Positions 8,493 to 16,919 of a stretch of 36,655 bases of DNA are shown here, piece by piece (the first letter of the stretch is position 1; every line of letters starts with the position of its first letter). Origin of the DNA: Faecalicatena faecalis (GTDB lineage: Bacteria > Bacillota > Clostridia > Lachnospirales > Lachnospiraceae); the NCBI RefSeq assembly GCF_012524165.2, contig NZ_JABACJ020000033.1:1-36655 (forward strand), given 5' to 3'. The position numbers and the translations under genes were made by a program. A model generated the notes under the pieces. That model was given only the letters and a program-made list of their open reading frames with translations, did no database searches and had not been told where the DNA came from.

Positions 8493-9251
8493 CTAGGTGT
8501 GTCTCTTGATGGTCTCCTTGAGGATATATTTTTTATCACTGTATCTATCCACAATATAGCTGCCTGCCAGATGCTCTAATTCATCTGGAAGTGGTTCAAG
8601 CTTGATATCCTCTCCATACTTTCTTTTCAGGGCCCGCTCAAGAAGATAGTCACAGACGTGTGGATTCTTCGGAAGAAGAGGGCCATGCAGATAGGTTCCA
8701 ATCACATTTTTATATACGACTCCTTCATAACCGGATTTTCCGGTATTGCCCAGACCGTAGAACACTTTTCCAAAAGGGGTATGGTCCCCAATATAGGTAC
8801 GTCCGCCGTGATTCTCAAAGCCTACGACCGGGGTGTCGAACAGTGGACTATTCAGTACGATATTACGGATGAGACGTTCAGGCTCCCATTCCGTCGTGAT
8901 ATCCAGAATGGACAGACCCTCGATCACCTTTTTATCTGTCTTATAATACTTTCCAAGGAGCTGGTATCCGCCGCAGACGGCCAGTACGACTCCATCATTC
9001 TCTACATATTCCTTAAAATCCTGCTGTATATTCTTTAAATGTCCGCAGACAAGCTCCTGCTCTCTGTCCGAACCGCCTCCCAAAAGAACGATATCCAATT
9101 GGGAGAAATCAATCGGGTCACCGGAAAGGAATGGGATGACCTCGGCTTCTATTCCACGCCATTTTAGACGTTTACGGAAGCACTGGATGTTCCCGCGGTC
9201 GCCGTATAGGTTGAGAAGGTCGGGATATAAATGTCCAATTGTTAACTTCAT
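8493..9251 (-). CDS. gatD: Lipid II isoglutaminyl synthase, glutamine amidotransferase subunit
   Basis: GatD is a class I glutaminase of the CobB/CobQ type. It releases ammonia from glutamine and passes it to MurT, which amidates the D-glutamate of lipid II to D-isoglutamine, a step needed for efficient peptidoglycan crosslinking. The nucleophile is C93 in LAVCGGYQLLG and the catalytic histidine is H189 in GTYLHGP; these positions match the C94/H189 pair known from Staphylococcus aureus GatD. The start overlaps the murT stop by four bases (ATGA), giving tight coupling. At 252 residues it has the usual length. It is the last gene before the terminator at 8441-8483. Confidence 0.95.
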   Translation of the reverse strand: MKLTIGHLYPDLLNLYGDRGNIQCFRKRLKWRGIEAEVIPFLSGDPIDFSQLDIVLLGGGSDREQELVCGHLKNIQQDFKEYVENDGVVLAVCGGYQLLGKYYKTDKKVIEGLSILDITTEWEPERLIRNIVLNSPLFDTPVVGFENHGGRTYIGDHTPFGKVFYGLGNTGKSGYEGVVYKNVIGTYLHGPLLPKNPHVCDYLLERALKRKYGEDIKLEPLPDELEHLAGSYIVDRYSDKKYILKETIKRHT

Positions 9252-10609
9252 GCCTGATTCCCTCCTTTTGATGCTTTTGCAAGTTCATTCAGCAGATGGT
9301 TGGTCCGGTACAGACCGGAATAATTCACGATCACATAAAGGTTGCCGGTACCGTTCGTTGTACGGTCTATGATCGTAGAACGCAGATCCGTCGTTGAATC
9401 ACAGGGGATATCCTCGTATTTCAGACGCAGTCCCATGTCAAAGCGGCGTGTTCCATTCGTTGTGATCGTGGCGGCCTGTGCATCTGCAAGGTACTGGAAA
9501 TCCACGTCCCAGAGCCAGGAGATATCTTCTCCATCCTGGTAGGTATCATTGATTTGGATAATGATATCCTTGGGCTTTGGATCCTTTAAGACCAGGGAGA
9601 TCTTCTGCTGAAAACCGATCGGATTCTTTGCAAGGTGCAGTTGTACCCTTGCCCCGTTGATTGTGAAGATATCCTCACGGTTGTTGCCATAATCAAAGGA
9701 TTCGATCATCTCCTGGAAATGCTCTCTTTGAGCGCCCAGGGCATTCAGTGCGGCATAGGCGGAAAGTGTATTATAAATATTGTAAGGAGTCCGTGCAGTA
9801 GACTGAATCAGCATACCATCCATCTTGAAGGTGTACAATTCGTCATGCAGTTCAATCTCAGTCGCTGTGAAATCGGGTTCTGGCCGTTTTAATCCACAGC
9901 TTGGGCAGTGATAGATTCCTAACTGCCCATAATGGAAGAAATCGTATTCCAGCTTCTTTCCGCAGGAACGGCAGAAGATGCTTTCCCGGATTTCAGAACG
10001 GGAAATATCATCAAAAATCTGTTCGCTGATTCCATATGTGACAAATGGATTCCCACTTTCTGATGCAAGGGTATAGGATAATACATCGTCACAGTTAATG
10101 ATCAGCTTTGTGTCTGGAACACTGGTCACACCAGTCTTTAATTTCTGGAACGTAATATCAACTTCTCCAAAGCGGTCGAGCTGATCCCTGGAAATGTTGG
10201 TCAATAGGGCGCAGTCGGGCTTTAACTGGGGCAGTACGTTGACGGATGCAATCTCATCCACCTCGATACATGCATAATCTGCATCCAGACGGCCGTGCTT
10301 GTCTGTGGCAAGGACGAATGCGGAAATGATTCCATTGAGCATATTGGCCCCTGTTCTGTTGATGATTACCTTTTTGCCTTCTGCCAGCAGGGCCTTATAA
10401 AGGATGGCATTGGTGGTCGTCTTACCATTCGTTCCCATTGTCACGATGGTCTTTTCTCTCACCATCTCGGACATGGCAGAGAGAATCTTCGGGTCGATCA
10501 GACGGGCAACATATCCCGGCAGAGTGACACCGCTTCCTCTATTCAGTTTTTTGATCAGATAGCTTGTGCATTTGGCACATTTAATTGCAAGTACGGTTCT
10601 TAATTTCAT
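9248..10609 (-). CDS. murT: Lipid II isoglutaminyl synthase, Mur ligase-like subunit
   Basis: MurT is the ATP-using partner of GatD in amidating the stem-peptide glutamate of lipid II. It has the Mur ligase central domain with the P-loop GTNGKTTT (59-66), the INRTGANM substrate segment, and a Cys4 zinc ribbon (C213, C216, C235, C238) inserted in the central domain, a hallmark of MurT. The C-terminal Mur ligase domain follows. Length of 453 residues is normal. It is the first gene of the two-gene minus-strand operon and is divergent from the CtpE-like ATPase. The putative promoter at 10653-10681 lies 43 bases or more upstream. Confidence 0.95.
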   Translation of the reverse strand: MKLRTVLAIKCAKCTSYLIKKLNRGSGVTLPGYVARLIDPKILSAMSEMVREKTIVTMGTNGKTTTNAILYKALLAEGKKVIINRTGANMLNGIISAFVLATDKHGRLDADYACIEVDEIASVNVLPQLKPDCALLTNISRDQLDRFGEVDITFQKLKTGVTSVPDTKLIINCDDVLSYTLASESGNPFVTYGISEQIFDDISRSEIRESIFCRSCGKKLEYDFFHYGQLGIYHCPSCGLKRPEPDFTATEIELHDELYTFKMDGMLIQSTARTPYNIYNTLSAYAALNALGAQREHFQEMIESFDYGNNREDIFTINGARVQLHLAKNPIGFQQKISLVLKDPKPKDIIIQINDTYQDGEDISWLWDVDFQYLADAQAATITTNGTRRFDMGLRLKYEDIPCDSTTDLRSTIIDRTTNGTGNLYVIVNYSGLYRTNHLLNELAKASKGGNQA

Positions 10610-10652
10610 AATATTAATCCAACTTTATCCTTTTTTCTAAAATACCTGTATC

Positions 10653-10681
10653 ATTATAATAGAAAAAGTAACAGAAAACAA
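10653..10681 (-). promoter_or_regulatory. Promoter for murT-gatD
   Basis: On the minus strand, -35 TTGTTT (plus-strand 10676-10681) and a perfect -10 TATAAT (10653-10658) are separated by 17 bases. Confidence 0.65.
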
Positions 10682-10905
10682 GGAGTCTTGGAAAATTAGT
10701 TGATGTGGAATCCATATGTCTTAGAAGACATGGAATCACAATGTCTAATTCTCGAAAGATTTTATAAAGATTTTGTTAAGGCCCTGGAATTTAAATCCGA
10801 GTGTGTTAAAATAAAGAAATCAGGAGGAAATACCAGGAAATTCACGGATACTGATTCGTGGTCTTTCATAAAGATAATATGGGTGAATGAGGTGAATCAA
10901 AATAC
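10682..10905 (+). promoter_or_regulatory. Leader region of the CtpE-like ATPase gene
   Basis: No gene is visible here. TAAAAT near 10809 has a poor CTGGAA -35 at 17 bases. An AGGAGG at about 10822 is not followed by a start codon at useful distance. A small hairpin CACGGAT-ACTG-ATTCGTG (one G-U) lies at about 10843-10860. GAGGTG at 10889-10894 is the likely ribosome site for the ATPase. Confidence 0.35.
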
Positions 10906-13341
10906 ATGCAGAGAAAAAGCAGGCAACAGGTGATTGAAGAGAAAAAGGACAAAAGAATACCAACGACAAGGTATCAGCCGGAGTATAAGGTGGGACTTAA
11001 CGGACAGCAGGTGCAGGAGCACAGGCTCCACGGATGGACCAATCAGGCAGTGGACCCTCCGGCTAAGACGACAAGAGAGATCGTTCATGAGAATGTGTTC
11101 ACGTATTTTAACTTGATATTTACAATTTTGGCTCTGCTGCTTTGTATCGCTGGGTCTTTCAGGAGTCTGACATTTCTGCCGGTCATTATTTTAAATACGT
11201 TGATCGGTATCATACAGGAGGTGCGCGCCAAGAAGGTATTGGATAATCTGACTATGCTCAATGCCCCCCATGCAATGGTCGTGAGGGATGGAGAGAAGAC
11301 AGTCATTGATGCAGAAGAGCTGGTATTGGATGATATTGTGATTTTTAAGGCGGGCAATCAGGTCTGCGCGGATGCAGAGGTCTGCGCAGGGGAGGTTCAG
11401 GTAAATGAGTCGCTTTTGACTGGCGAATCGGATGAGGTGACGAAGAGAAAGGGCGACCAGTTAATGTCAGGCAGTTTCATTGTTTCCGGTCAATGTCATG
11501 CACGATTAGATAAGGTCGGAGCAGACTCTTATATATCCAAGCTGACGATTGAGGCGAAGGAGATGCAGGAAGGAGAACAGTCGGAGATGATCCGTTCTCT
11601 GGATAAGCTGGTCAAATGTGTGGGAATCGCGATTATCCCGATTGGAATTGTTCTTTTCGTTCAGGCGTTCTTCTTCCAGAATGCGGGATTCCAGTCCAGC
11701 ATCACCTCCATGGTAGCGGCCGTGATCGGCATGATACCGGAAGGTCTCTATCTGTTGGCGAGTGTTGCGCTGGCGGTCAGTTCTGTGCGTCTGGCACAGA
11801 AAAAAGTCCTGCTTCATGATATGAAGTGCATCGAGACACTGGCCCGGGTCAATGTGCTTTGTGTGGATAAGACAGGGACCATCACAGAGAATACGATGAA
11901 GGTCCAGGAAGTGATCACCGCGAATGGATACGACAGTGAGAAGATGGAACCTCTCAGTATGCTGATCGGTGATTTTGTAGCAGCCATGGACTCGGATAAT
12001 ATCACTATGGCGGCAGTCAAGGAGCATTTTCAGACAGGGACAGGGAAGAAACCAGTGAGCAAAACGGGATTCTCATCTGCGACCAAGTACAGCAGTGTGA
12101 CCTTTGAAGATCAGGTCTACGTCCTGGGAGCGCCGGAATTCGTTCTTCTGGATCAATACTGCGAACAGGAAGAGGAGATAACAGGGTATGCCTCAAAGGG
12201 GGCACGTGTGCTTGTATTTGGGACATATGACGGAGAGATTGATGGAAAAGCATTGAAGAAACCAATCACACCACTGGGATATCTGCTGCTTGCCAATCCA
12301 ATCAGAAAAGAAGCCAAGGAGACGTTCACATATTTTAAAGAACAGGGAGTAGAGGTGAAGGTCATTTCTGGGGATAATCCGGTGACCGTATCGGAAGTTG
12401 CTAAAAAGGCAGGAATCGCAAATGCGGAACATTATGTGGATGCATCTTCCTTGAAGTCGGAAGAAGAATTGCGCAAAGCGGTGCTGGAAAAGACTGTATT
12501 CGGCCGTGTGACTCCGAATCAGAAGCGGCAGTTCGTCCAGATTTTAAAGGAAGAGGGCAAAACGGTGGCGATGACCGGAGATGGTGTCAATGATGTTCTG
12601 GCCTTAAAGGATGCGGACTGCAGTATCGCTATGGCGTCGGGCAGCGAGGCGGCTGCACAGGCATCTCAACTTGTCTTGCTTGAGTCGGATTTCTCCTGCA
12701 TGCCGCAGGTCGTATTGGAAGGCCGCAGAGTCGTGAATAATATTCAGCGTTCCGCCAGCTTGTTCCTGGTGAAGAATATTTTTTCCTTCCTGCTGTCCTT
12801 GTTCTCCGTGGTCTTTATGATCACCTATCCGCTGGAACCGTCACAGGTGTCCTTGATCAGTATGTTTACAATCGGTGTGCCTGCGTTCTTCCTTGCATTG
12901 GAACCGAATAAGAATATTATAAAGGGCCATTTCCTGACCAATGTATTCTTAAAGGCTCTGCCGGCAGCTTTGACAGATGTCATTGCAGTGGGAGCCCTGG
13001 TTGTATTCGGGCAGACATTCGGCGTGAATCCTACGGATATTTCTACTGCAGCGACGATGCTTCTGGCAATCGTGGGATTCATGATTCTGTATAAGATTAG
13101 TGCGCCGATGAACATATTGAGAACAACTGTTGTCGGCGGAAGCATCATAGGGCTTTTATTCTGCAGTATCTTCCTGCATCAGCTCTTTGCAATTACCGGA
13201 ATGTCAACAAAGTGCATCATGCTGTTTGTTGTCTTCTCCATAGCTACAGAGCCGGTCTTGCGTTACCTGACTGCACTGGTGGGAAAATTAAGACTATACT
13301 ATCTGCGTCTGCGTGGACGCCCGGTGGAAGAACAACCATAA
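10906..13341 (+). CDS. P-type ATPase of the CtpE-like group (probable Ca2+/Mg2+ transporter)
   Basis: An 811-residue P2-like ATPase with a long, charged N-terminal tail and then the usual core: TGES (172-175), M4 motif MIPEG (276-280), phosphorylation motif DKTGT with D321, and hinge GDGVND (558-563) followed by VLALKDADCSIAMASGSEA. That last run, with VLALKDAD instead of APALKxAD, together with MIPEGLYLLAS, is what I associate with the mycobacterial CtpE family, which has been linked to calcium uptake. The substrate here is inferred. Start ATG 10906 has a modest GAGGTG 11 bases upstream. It is distinct from the riboswitch-controlled pump at 2040, so the two are not a tandem duplication. It is followed by its own hairpin. 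Confidence 0.88.
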   Translation: MQRKSRQQVIEEKKDKRIPTTRYQPEYKVGLNGQQVQEHRLHGWTNQAVDPPAKTTREIVHENVFTYFNLIFTILALLLCIAGSFRSLTFLPVIILNTLIGIIQEVRAKKVLDNLTMLNAPHAMVVRDGEKTVIDAEELVLDDIVIFKAGNQVCADAEVCAGEVQVNESLLTGESDEVTKRKGDQLMSGSFIVSGQCHARLDKVGADSYISKLTIEAKEMQEGEQSEMIRSLDKLVKCVGIAIIPIGIVLFVQAFFFQNAGFQSSITSMVAAVIGMIPEGLYLLASVALAVSSVRLAQKKVLLHDMKCIETLARVNVLCVDKTGTITENTMKVQEVITANGYDSEKMEPLSMLIGDFVAAMDSDNITMAAVKEHFQTGTGKKPVSKTGFSSATKYSSVTFEDQVYVLGAPEFVLLDQYCEQEEEITGYASKGARVLVFGTYDGEIDGKALKKPITPLGYLLLANPIRKEAKETFTYFKEQGVEVKVISGDNPVTVSEVAKKAGIANAEHYVDASSLKSEEELRKAVLEKTVFGRVTPNQKRQFVQILKEEGKTVAMTGDGVNDVLALKDADCSIAMASGSEAAAQASQLVLLESDFSCMPQVVLEGRRVVNNIQRSASLFLVKNIFSFLLSLFSVVFMITYPLEPSQVSLISMFTIGVPAFFLALEPNKNIIKGHFLTNVFLKALPAALTDVIAVGALVVFGQTFGVNPTDISTAATMLLAIVGFMILYKISAPMNILRTTVVGGSIIGLLFCSIFLHQLFAITGMSTKCIMLFVVFSIATEPVLRYLTALVGKLRLYYLRLRGRPVEEQP

Positions 13342-13346
13342 AAAGA

Positions 13347-13383
13347 GCCTGGAACAGATATCGATTTGACATTTGTTCCAGGC
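13347..13383 (+). terminator. Terminator hairpin after the CtpE-like ATPase
   Basis: A perfect ten-base-pair stem GCCTGGAACA (13347-13356) / TGTTCCAGGC (13374-13383) is followed by the T-rich ATTTCATTTG. Confidence 0.7.
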
Positions 13384-13455
13384 ATTTCATTTGTAAAACA
13401 GCGATATGGTATCTCTCTTACTCAAAAGAGTGTTGGTCTTCTCAATCAAACGAGA

Positions 13456-14163
13456 TTACTGAATCGCGTAATTGAGCAGCTTTTTCAGATTGGTGTGGAA
13501 TTGCTTGCTCTGAGCTTTTAGACGCATCTTTTCGGCACTGCTTTTAGTCCGCTCGATATGGGCGTCGTATTTGGCAAAAAGTGTACGGTAATCAATGTTC
13601 TGCTTCTGTCCCCAGCGCACCAGAATCCAGTTCATGGCATCCGGTGTCCAATAAGTCATGGGAATCTCAGCCATCTTTAAGGTCGTGATATACTGGATCG
13701 CCTTGAGGGAGAGTGCATTTAACTGCTCGGCAACTTCTTCCTCATTCTGGTTCGGCTTTCCCAGCCTTTTAAAAATCTTGAGCGGTAGTCCCTCGCGTTT
13801 CGAATGAGATTCCATCAGACTGCTGCTTCTGGTCACAATTTCATTCAGCTTACAGGCCGCGTTCCAATAGGTGACAAAGGATGTGGTCTTTTCGCTTCCT
13901 GGTTCCGGTCCTACGGTGTAGGTGCGGAATACACGGTTTGAGCCACCGGACAGCTTCGTATTATACTTCTTACGCTTGTCCGGGTTAGAAAGTATCCGGT
14001 ATGCCTCGAGTATTTCCTGCATGTAGGCAGTGGTGTCTATGTTATTATGTACGTTGGCATCAGGATGATATACTTTAGCCAAAGCGTTTTTTGCGTTCGT
14101 GATCTCTTCAAGGGTTGCTTCTCTGGATACGCCGAGAATGTCATAATATGTACGGGTTCCCAT
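13456..14163 (-). CDS. J-domain (DnaJ-like) protein
   Basis: The first 70 residues are a J domain (YYDILGVSREATLEEI, then YHPDAN with HPD at 33-35), which stimulates the ATPase of an Hsp70 such as DnaK. The remaining 165 residues have no zinc fingers or G/F region, so this is a class III J protein; I do not recognise its C-terminal domain. That part is charged, mostly helical in appearance, and contains a W-rich stretch (TYWTPDAMNWILVRWG). The start is ATG 14163, because AAGGAGG lies just upstream on the minus strand; two earlier in-frame ATGs overlap or precede that site. It may recruit Hsp70 to a specific client. Confidence 0.85.
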   Translation of the reverse strand: MGTRTYYDILGVSREATLEEITNAKNALAKVYHPDANVHNNIDTTAYMQEILEAYRILSNPDKRKKYNTKLSGGSNRVFRTYTVGPEPGSEKTTSFVTYWNAACKLNEIVTRSSSLMESHSKREGLPLKIFKRLGKPNQNEEEVAEQLNALSLKAIQYITTLKMAEIPMTYWTPDAMNWILVRWGQKQNIDYRTLFAKYDAHIERTKSSAEKMRLKAQSKQFHTNLKKLLNYAIQ

Positions 14164-14261
14164 CGCTTCCTCCTTATTCATTTCCATTATTTATTCTTCC
14201 CACGTTTTATATTACGATATAGAACAGGAAAAATCAAGAAATTATGTAAGACATAATAAGA

Positions 14262-14287
14262 AATGTCGGAGAGAAAAATCCGACATT
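14262..14287 (-). terminator. Hairpin downstream of the 59-residue ORF
   Basis: AATGTCGGA (14262-14270) and TCCGACATT (14279-14287) form a perfect nine-base-pair stem with an eight-base loop. It lies between the two minus-strand genes and could end the transcript of the small ORF. The T tract after it is interrupted. Confidence 0.5.
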
Positions 14288-14331
14288 TTCTGGTATCTTT
14301 TCCATATAAAATGTATATTCGACATCTGTTC

Positions 14332-14511
14332 TTATCCCTGGAACATATTTTCCACATAGTTCCTCATCTCTTCCCGGCTGTGTTTCTCTCTGGCACCATC
14401 AATGACTTTTTCCTGTTCTGCCTTTGAAAGGTGTGAAAAGTGGTTCAATGCATCAGAGTGCTGGGCGAGCGCCATGGTAAATCCAATGGGAAGTTCTTCG
14501 TTGTTGATCAT
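14332..14511 (-). CDS. Conserved-looking small protein, 59 residues
   Basis: On the minus strand this reads MINNEELPIGFTMALAQHSD and continues to a C-terminus ending REEMRNYVENMFQG before TAA. A good AAGGAG lies eight bases before the ATG. The composition is soluble and helical, with an N-terminal GFTMALAQH segment and a charged helix (KAEQEKVIDGAREKHSREEM). I recall similar 55-65-residue proteins of unknown function in many Clostridia, and the second half faintly resembles the C-terminal helix of YdeI/OmdA proteins. No function is proposed. It is followed by the hairpin at 14262-14287. The ribosome site, codon structure and family resemblance together make it a real gene. Confidence 0.75.
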   Translation of the reverse strand: MINNEELPIGFTMALAQHSDALNHFSHLSKAEQEKVIDGAREKHSREEMRNYVENMFQG

Positions 14512-14767
14512 CTTAGCGGCTCCTTTTCCTTTTTATATTGACATCTGTGAAATACCGGATTCTTCGATTAGGAAGGACGGTATTTATTTCGTCTGTGCTG
14601 TATTAGTATGTGCCTCTTTTTTTACATTATACCTGTATTTCTACCGCAAGAAATGGTATACTATTTCTATATTTTTATACAATTGACACAAATTTGATCT
14701 TGTCAAGGAAGCAGCGAGGTGGATTTTGAATATCCACTTTGATGAATCGAAGAAAGAGGAACGAAAG

Positions 14768-15925
14768 ATGCAGTATACAGCACCACATTATTACAATCAA
14801 TTTGAATGTATTGCAGGAGATTGTCCAGATACCTGCTGTGCAGGCTGGCAGATCGCCATTGATAAGAAATCACTAAAAAGGTATCAGAGGCAGAAGGGGG
14901 CAATCGGGAACAGACTTCATAATGAAATAGACTGGAAGGAAGAGATCTTTAAGCAGTATGAAGGCCGTTGTGCCTTCTTAAATGAGGAGAATTTGTGCGA
15001 CCTTTATTTAGAGGGAGGAAGCAAGATGTTCTGCCGGACCTGTCGGATGTATCCCAGACATGTCGAGGAGTTCGAAGGGTTAAAAGAAATTTCACTGTCA
15101 TTATCCTGCCCTGTTGCGGCAGAGTTGATTCTGGGATGCGAAGAATCAGTCAGGTTTCTTTCAAAGGAGACAGAGGAGACCGGGCAAGAGGAGGATGAGG
15201 ATTTTGATTTCCTTTTGTTCACTAAGCTCGAGGATGCAAGAGACTTGATCTTTAAAATTCTTATGGATCGTAAAATTGCAATGAATGTACGCATGGCTAT
15301 GGTGCTGGCACTTGCCCATGATCTTCAGCAGCGGATCGATAAGAATGCATTATTTGAAGCGGACAGCCTTTTCGAGAGATATCAAAAAGAAGGGGCAGTA
15401 AAATGGTTTGAAGACCGTATGAGGAAGTACGCAGAAGATGAGATGGCTGCAACGAAAAGGACACAGGCTTTAGAGGAGGCATTTAGGATTTTTGATGGTC
15501 TGGAGGTCTTGAGGGAGGATTGGAAGGGATACCAGACAGGAATCAGGAGGACACTTTTTGAAGAGCCGTCAGAGATCTGGCAGAAGCTTCCAGAGTCTTA
15601 TGAGGTAAAATGGGAGCAGTTGATGGTCTATTTTGTATATACATATTTCTGTGGGGCAGTCTATGATGGAAATGCTTATGGAAAGATGAAGTTCGAGATA
15701 CTGGGGACTCTGTTGATTCGTGAGATGACCAGGGCACTGTGGATTCAAAATGACAGGAATGAGGATGAAAAAGAAGCGTTATTTGGCGACCTCCAAGAGG
15801 CAGCCCGGCGCTATGCCAGGGAAATCGAACATTCGGATTTGAACAAGGGCATTGTAATGGAACGCCTGGATTCAGAGGAACGCTTCAGTCTGGATTCCTT
15901 TTTGCAGATCATCAGTACGACCTAA
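14768..15925 (+). CDS. FliB-like protein (flagellin lysine-N-methylase family)
   Basis: The 385-residue protein has the N-terminal cysteine pattern of the FliB family: C14, C19, C23-C24 then GW, followed by C68, C77, C89, C92 (CRTCRMYPR) and C114. These nine cysteines probably bind a metal or an iron-sulfur cluster. FliB of Salmonella methylates lysines of flagellin, but clostridial genomes often have FliB-like proteins away from flagellar genes, as here, so the target is unknown. The C-terminal half is helical and less conserved. ATG 14768 is preferred because GAGG lies about eight bases upstream; an in-frame ATG at 14726 lacks a site. No flagellar gene is nearby. Confidence 0.75.
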   Translation: MQYTAPHYYNQFECIAGDCPDTCCAGWQIAIDKKSLKRYQRQKGAIGNRLHNEIDWKEEIFKQYEGRCAFLNEENLCDLYLEGGSKMFCRTCRMYPRHVEEFEGLKEISLSLSCPVAAELILGCEESVRFLSKETEETGQEEDEDFDFLLFTKLEDARDLIFKILMDRKIAMNVRMAMVLALAHDLQQRIDKNALFEADSLFERYQKEGAVKWFEDRMRKYAEDEMAATKRTQALEEAFRIFDGLEVLREDWKGYQTGIRRTLFEEPSEIWQKLPESYEVKWEQLMVYFVYTYFCGAVYDGNAYGKMKFEILGTLLIREMTRALWIQNDRNEDEKEALFGDLQEAARRYAREIEHSDLNKGIVMERLDSEERFSLDSFLQIISTT

Positions 15926-16041
15926 AGGGCACATGGTGGAACGCTGTGAGGGCGCCAGAAGTTTTCAGAATGAGAAAGACGGCGTGGTCAAATATACGAT
16001 AACCGTATGACCGGGGACGGGAAAGAGAAGATTGACAAAAG

Positions 16042-16848
16042 ATGACCTATTATAAAAGAATGATGAGTTGTTTGTTGGCGTGGGGATTTACAATGGCCAT
16101 GATATGGAGCAGTTTTCAATCCGCTCGGTCTGAGGCTTTAAGGCTAAGCCGCGAAAAGGAGGATGTGCTGGAGGTATCCATGGCGCTGGAAGATGGTCCA
16201 GGGGGAGGTCCATATCAGATCGAGGAAAGTCTCGATGAAGTCATGACAGGAATTGAATTGAGGGAGCTTCCTGTCAGATGTATGCTGGATGTGCCTTTCG
16301 TCTATCAGGAGCCAGAGCTTCCTACAGGGTGCGAATCGGTTGCTTTGACGATGCTCCTTTTGTATGAGGGATTTGATCTGGAGAAGACGACAATTGCAGA
16401 TGATTACCTTCTCTACAGTGAAAACGGAGACTTTTCTGAAGGATATATCGGTGATCCATATAGCTGCGAGGGGGCGGGATGTTTTCCCCCTTCTTTGGTA
16501 AGGACCGCGAATCTGTTCCTTAAGGAGCATGGTTCTGTCAAGCAGGCAGTCAACCTGTCTGGCAGAAGCTTAGAAGAACTGTTCCATTATCTGGCAGACG
16601 GTATACCGGTCGCAGTGTGGGGAACCCAGTATATGGCAGACACCTGGATCTATGAGATGGGATTTGAGGAGGATGGAATCGAGTACCATTGGTATGAAAA
16701 TGAGCACTGTGTTGTACTGTCGGGGTATGATTTGGAAAAAGAGATTCTGATGGTCAATGATTCCTTAGAAGGAGTCGTTGAAAGAGACCTGGAATCCTTT
16801 GCCTTTATTTATAACGAGACCGGGCAGTATGCATTGGCAATTTTGTGA
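16042..16848 (+). CDS. Secreted or membrane-anchored C39-like cysteine peptidase
   Basis: A 268-residue protein with a hydrophobic N-terminal segment (about 8-27), probably a signal anchor, and then a papain-like C39_2 domain. The nucleophile is C97 in LPTGCESVALTML, the histidine is H222 in NEHCVVLSGYD, and N239-D240 (VNDSLEG) supplies the third polar residue. Proteins of this group are usually extracytoplasmic and may act on peptides or cell-wall-linked substrates; the exact substrate is unknown. A weak GAGAAG lies 11 bases before ATG 16042. It sits 116 bases after the FliB-like gene and 71 bases before a D,D-carboxypeptidase, so it may share a transcript with that cell-wall enzyme. Confidence 0.82.
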   Translation: MTYYKRMMSCLLAWGFTMAMIWSSFQSARSEALRLSREKEDVLEVSMALEDGPGGGPYQIEESLDEVMTGIELRELPVRCMLDVPFVYQEPELPTGCESVALTMLLLYEGFDLEKTTIADDYLLYSENGDFSEGYIGDPYSCEGAGCFPPSLVRTANLFLKEHGSVKQAVNLSGRSLEELFHYLADGIPVAVWGTQYMADTWIYEMGFEEDGIEYHWYENEHCVVLSGYDLEKEILMVNDSLEGVVERDLESFAFIYNETGQYALAIL

Positions 16849-16919
16849 TTTTTCAGTTCTAATTGAGAGCTCTCTTTACTATATTGGTAATAGACGATAT
16901 AGCAGAGGGAGTTTTTTTT

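Noticed and set aside
14402..14686. 94-residue plus-strand open frame
   Set aside because: It is antisense to the better-supported 59-residue minus-strand gene and lacks a ribosome site.
15933..16010. 25-codon open frame between the FliB-like and C39 genes
   Set aside because: No ribosome site and no other sign of coding; chance frames this short are common.
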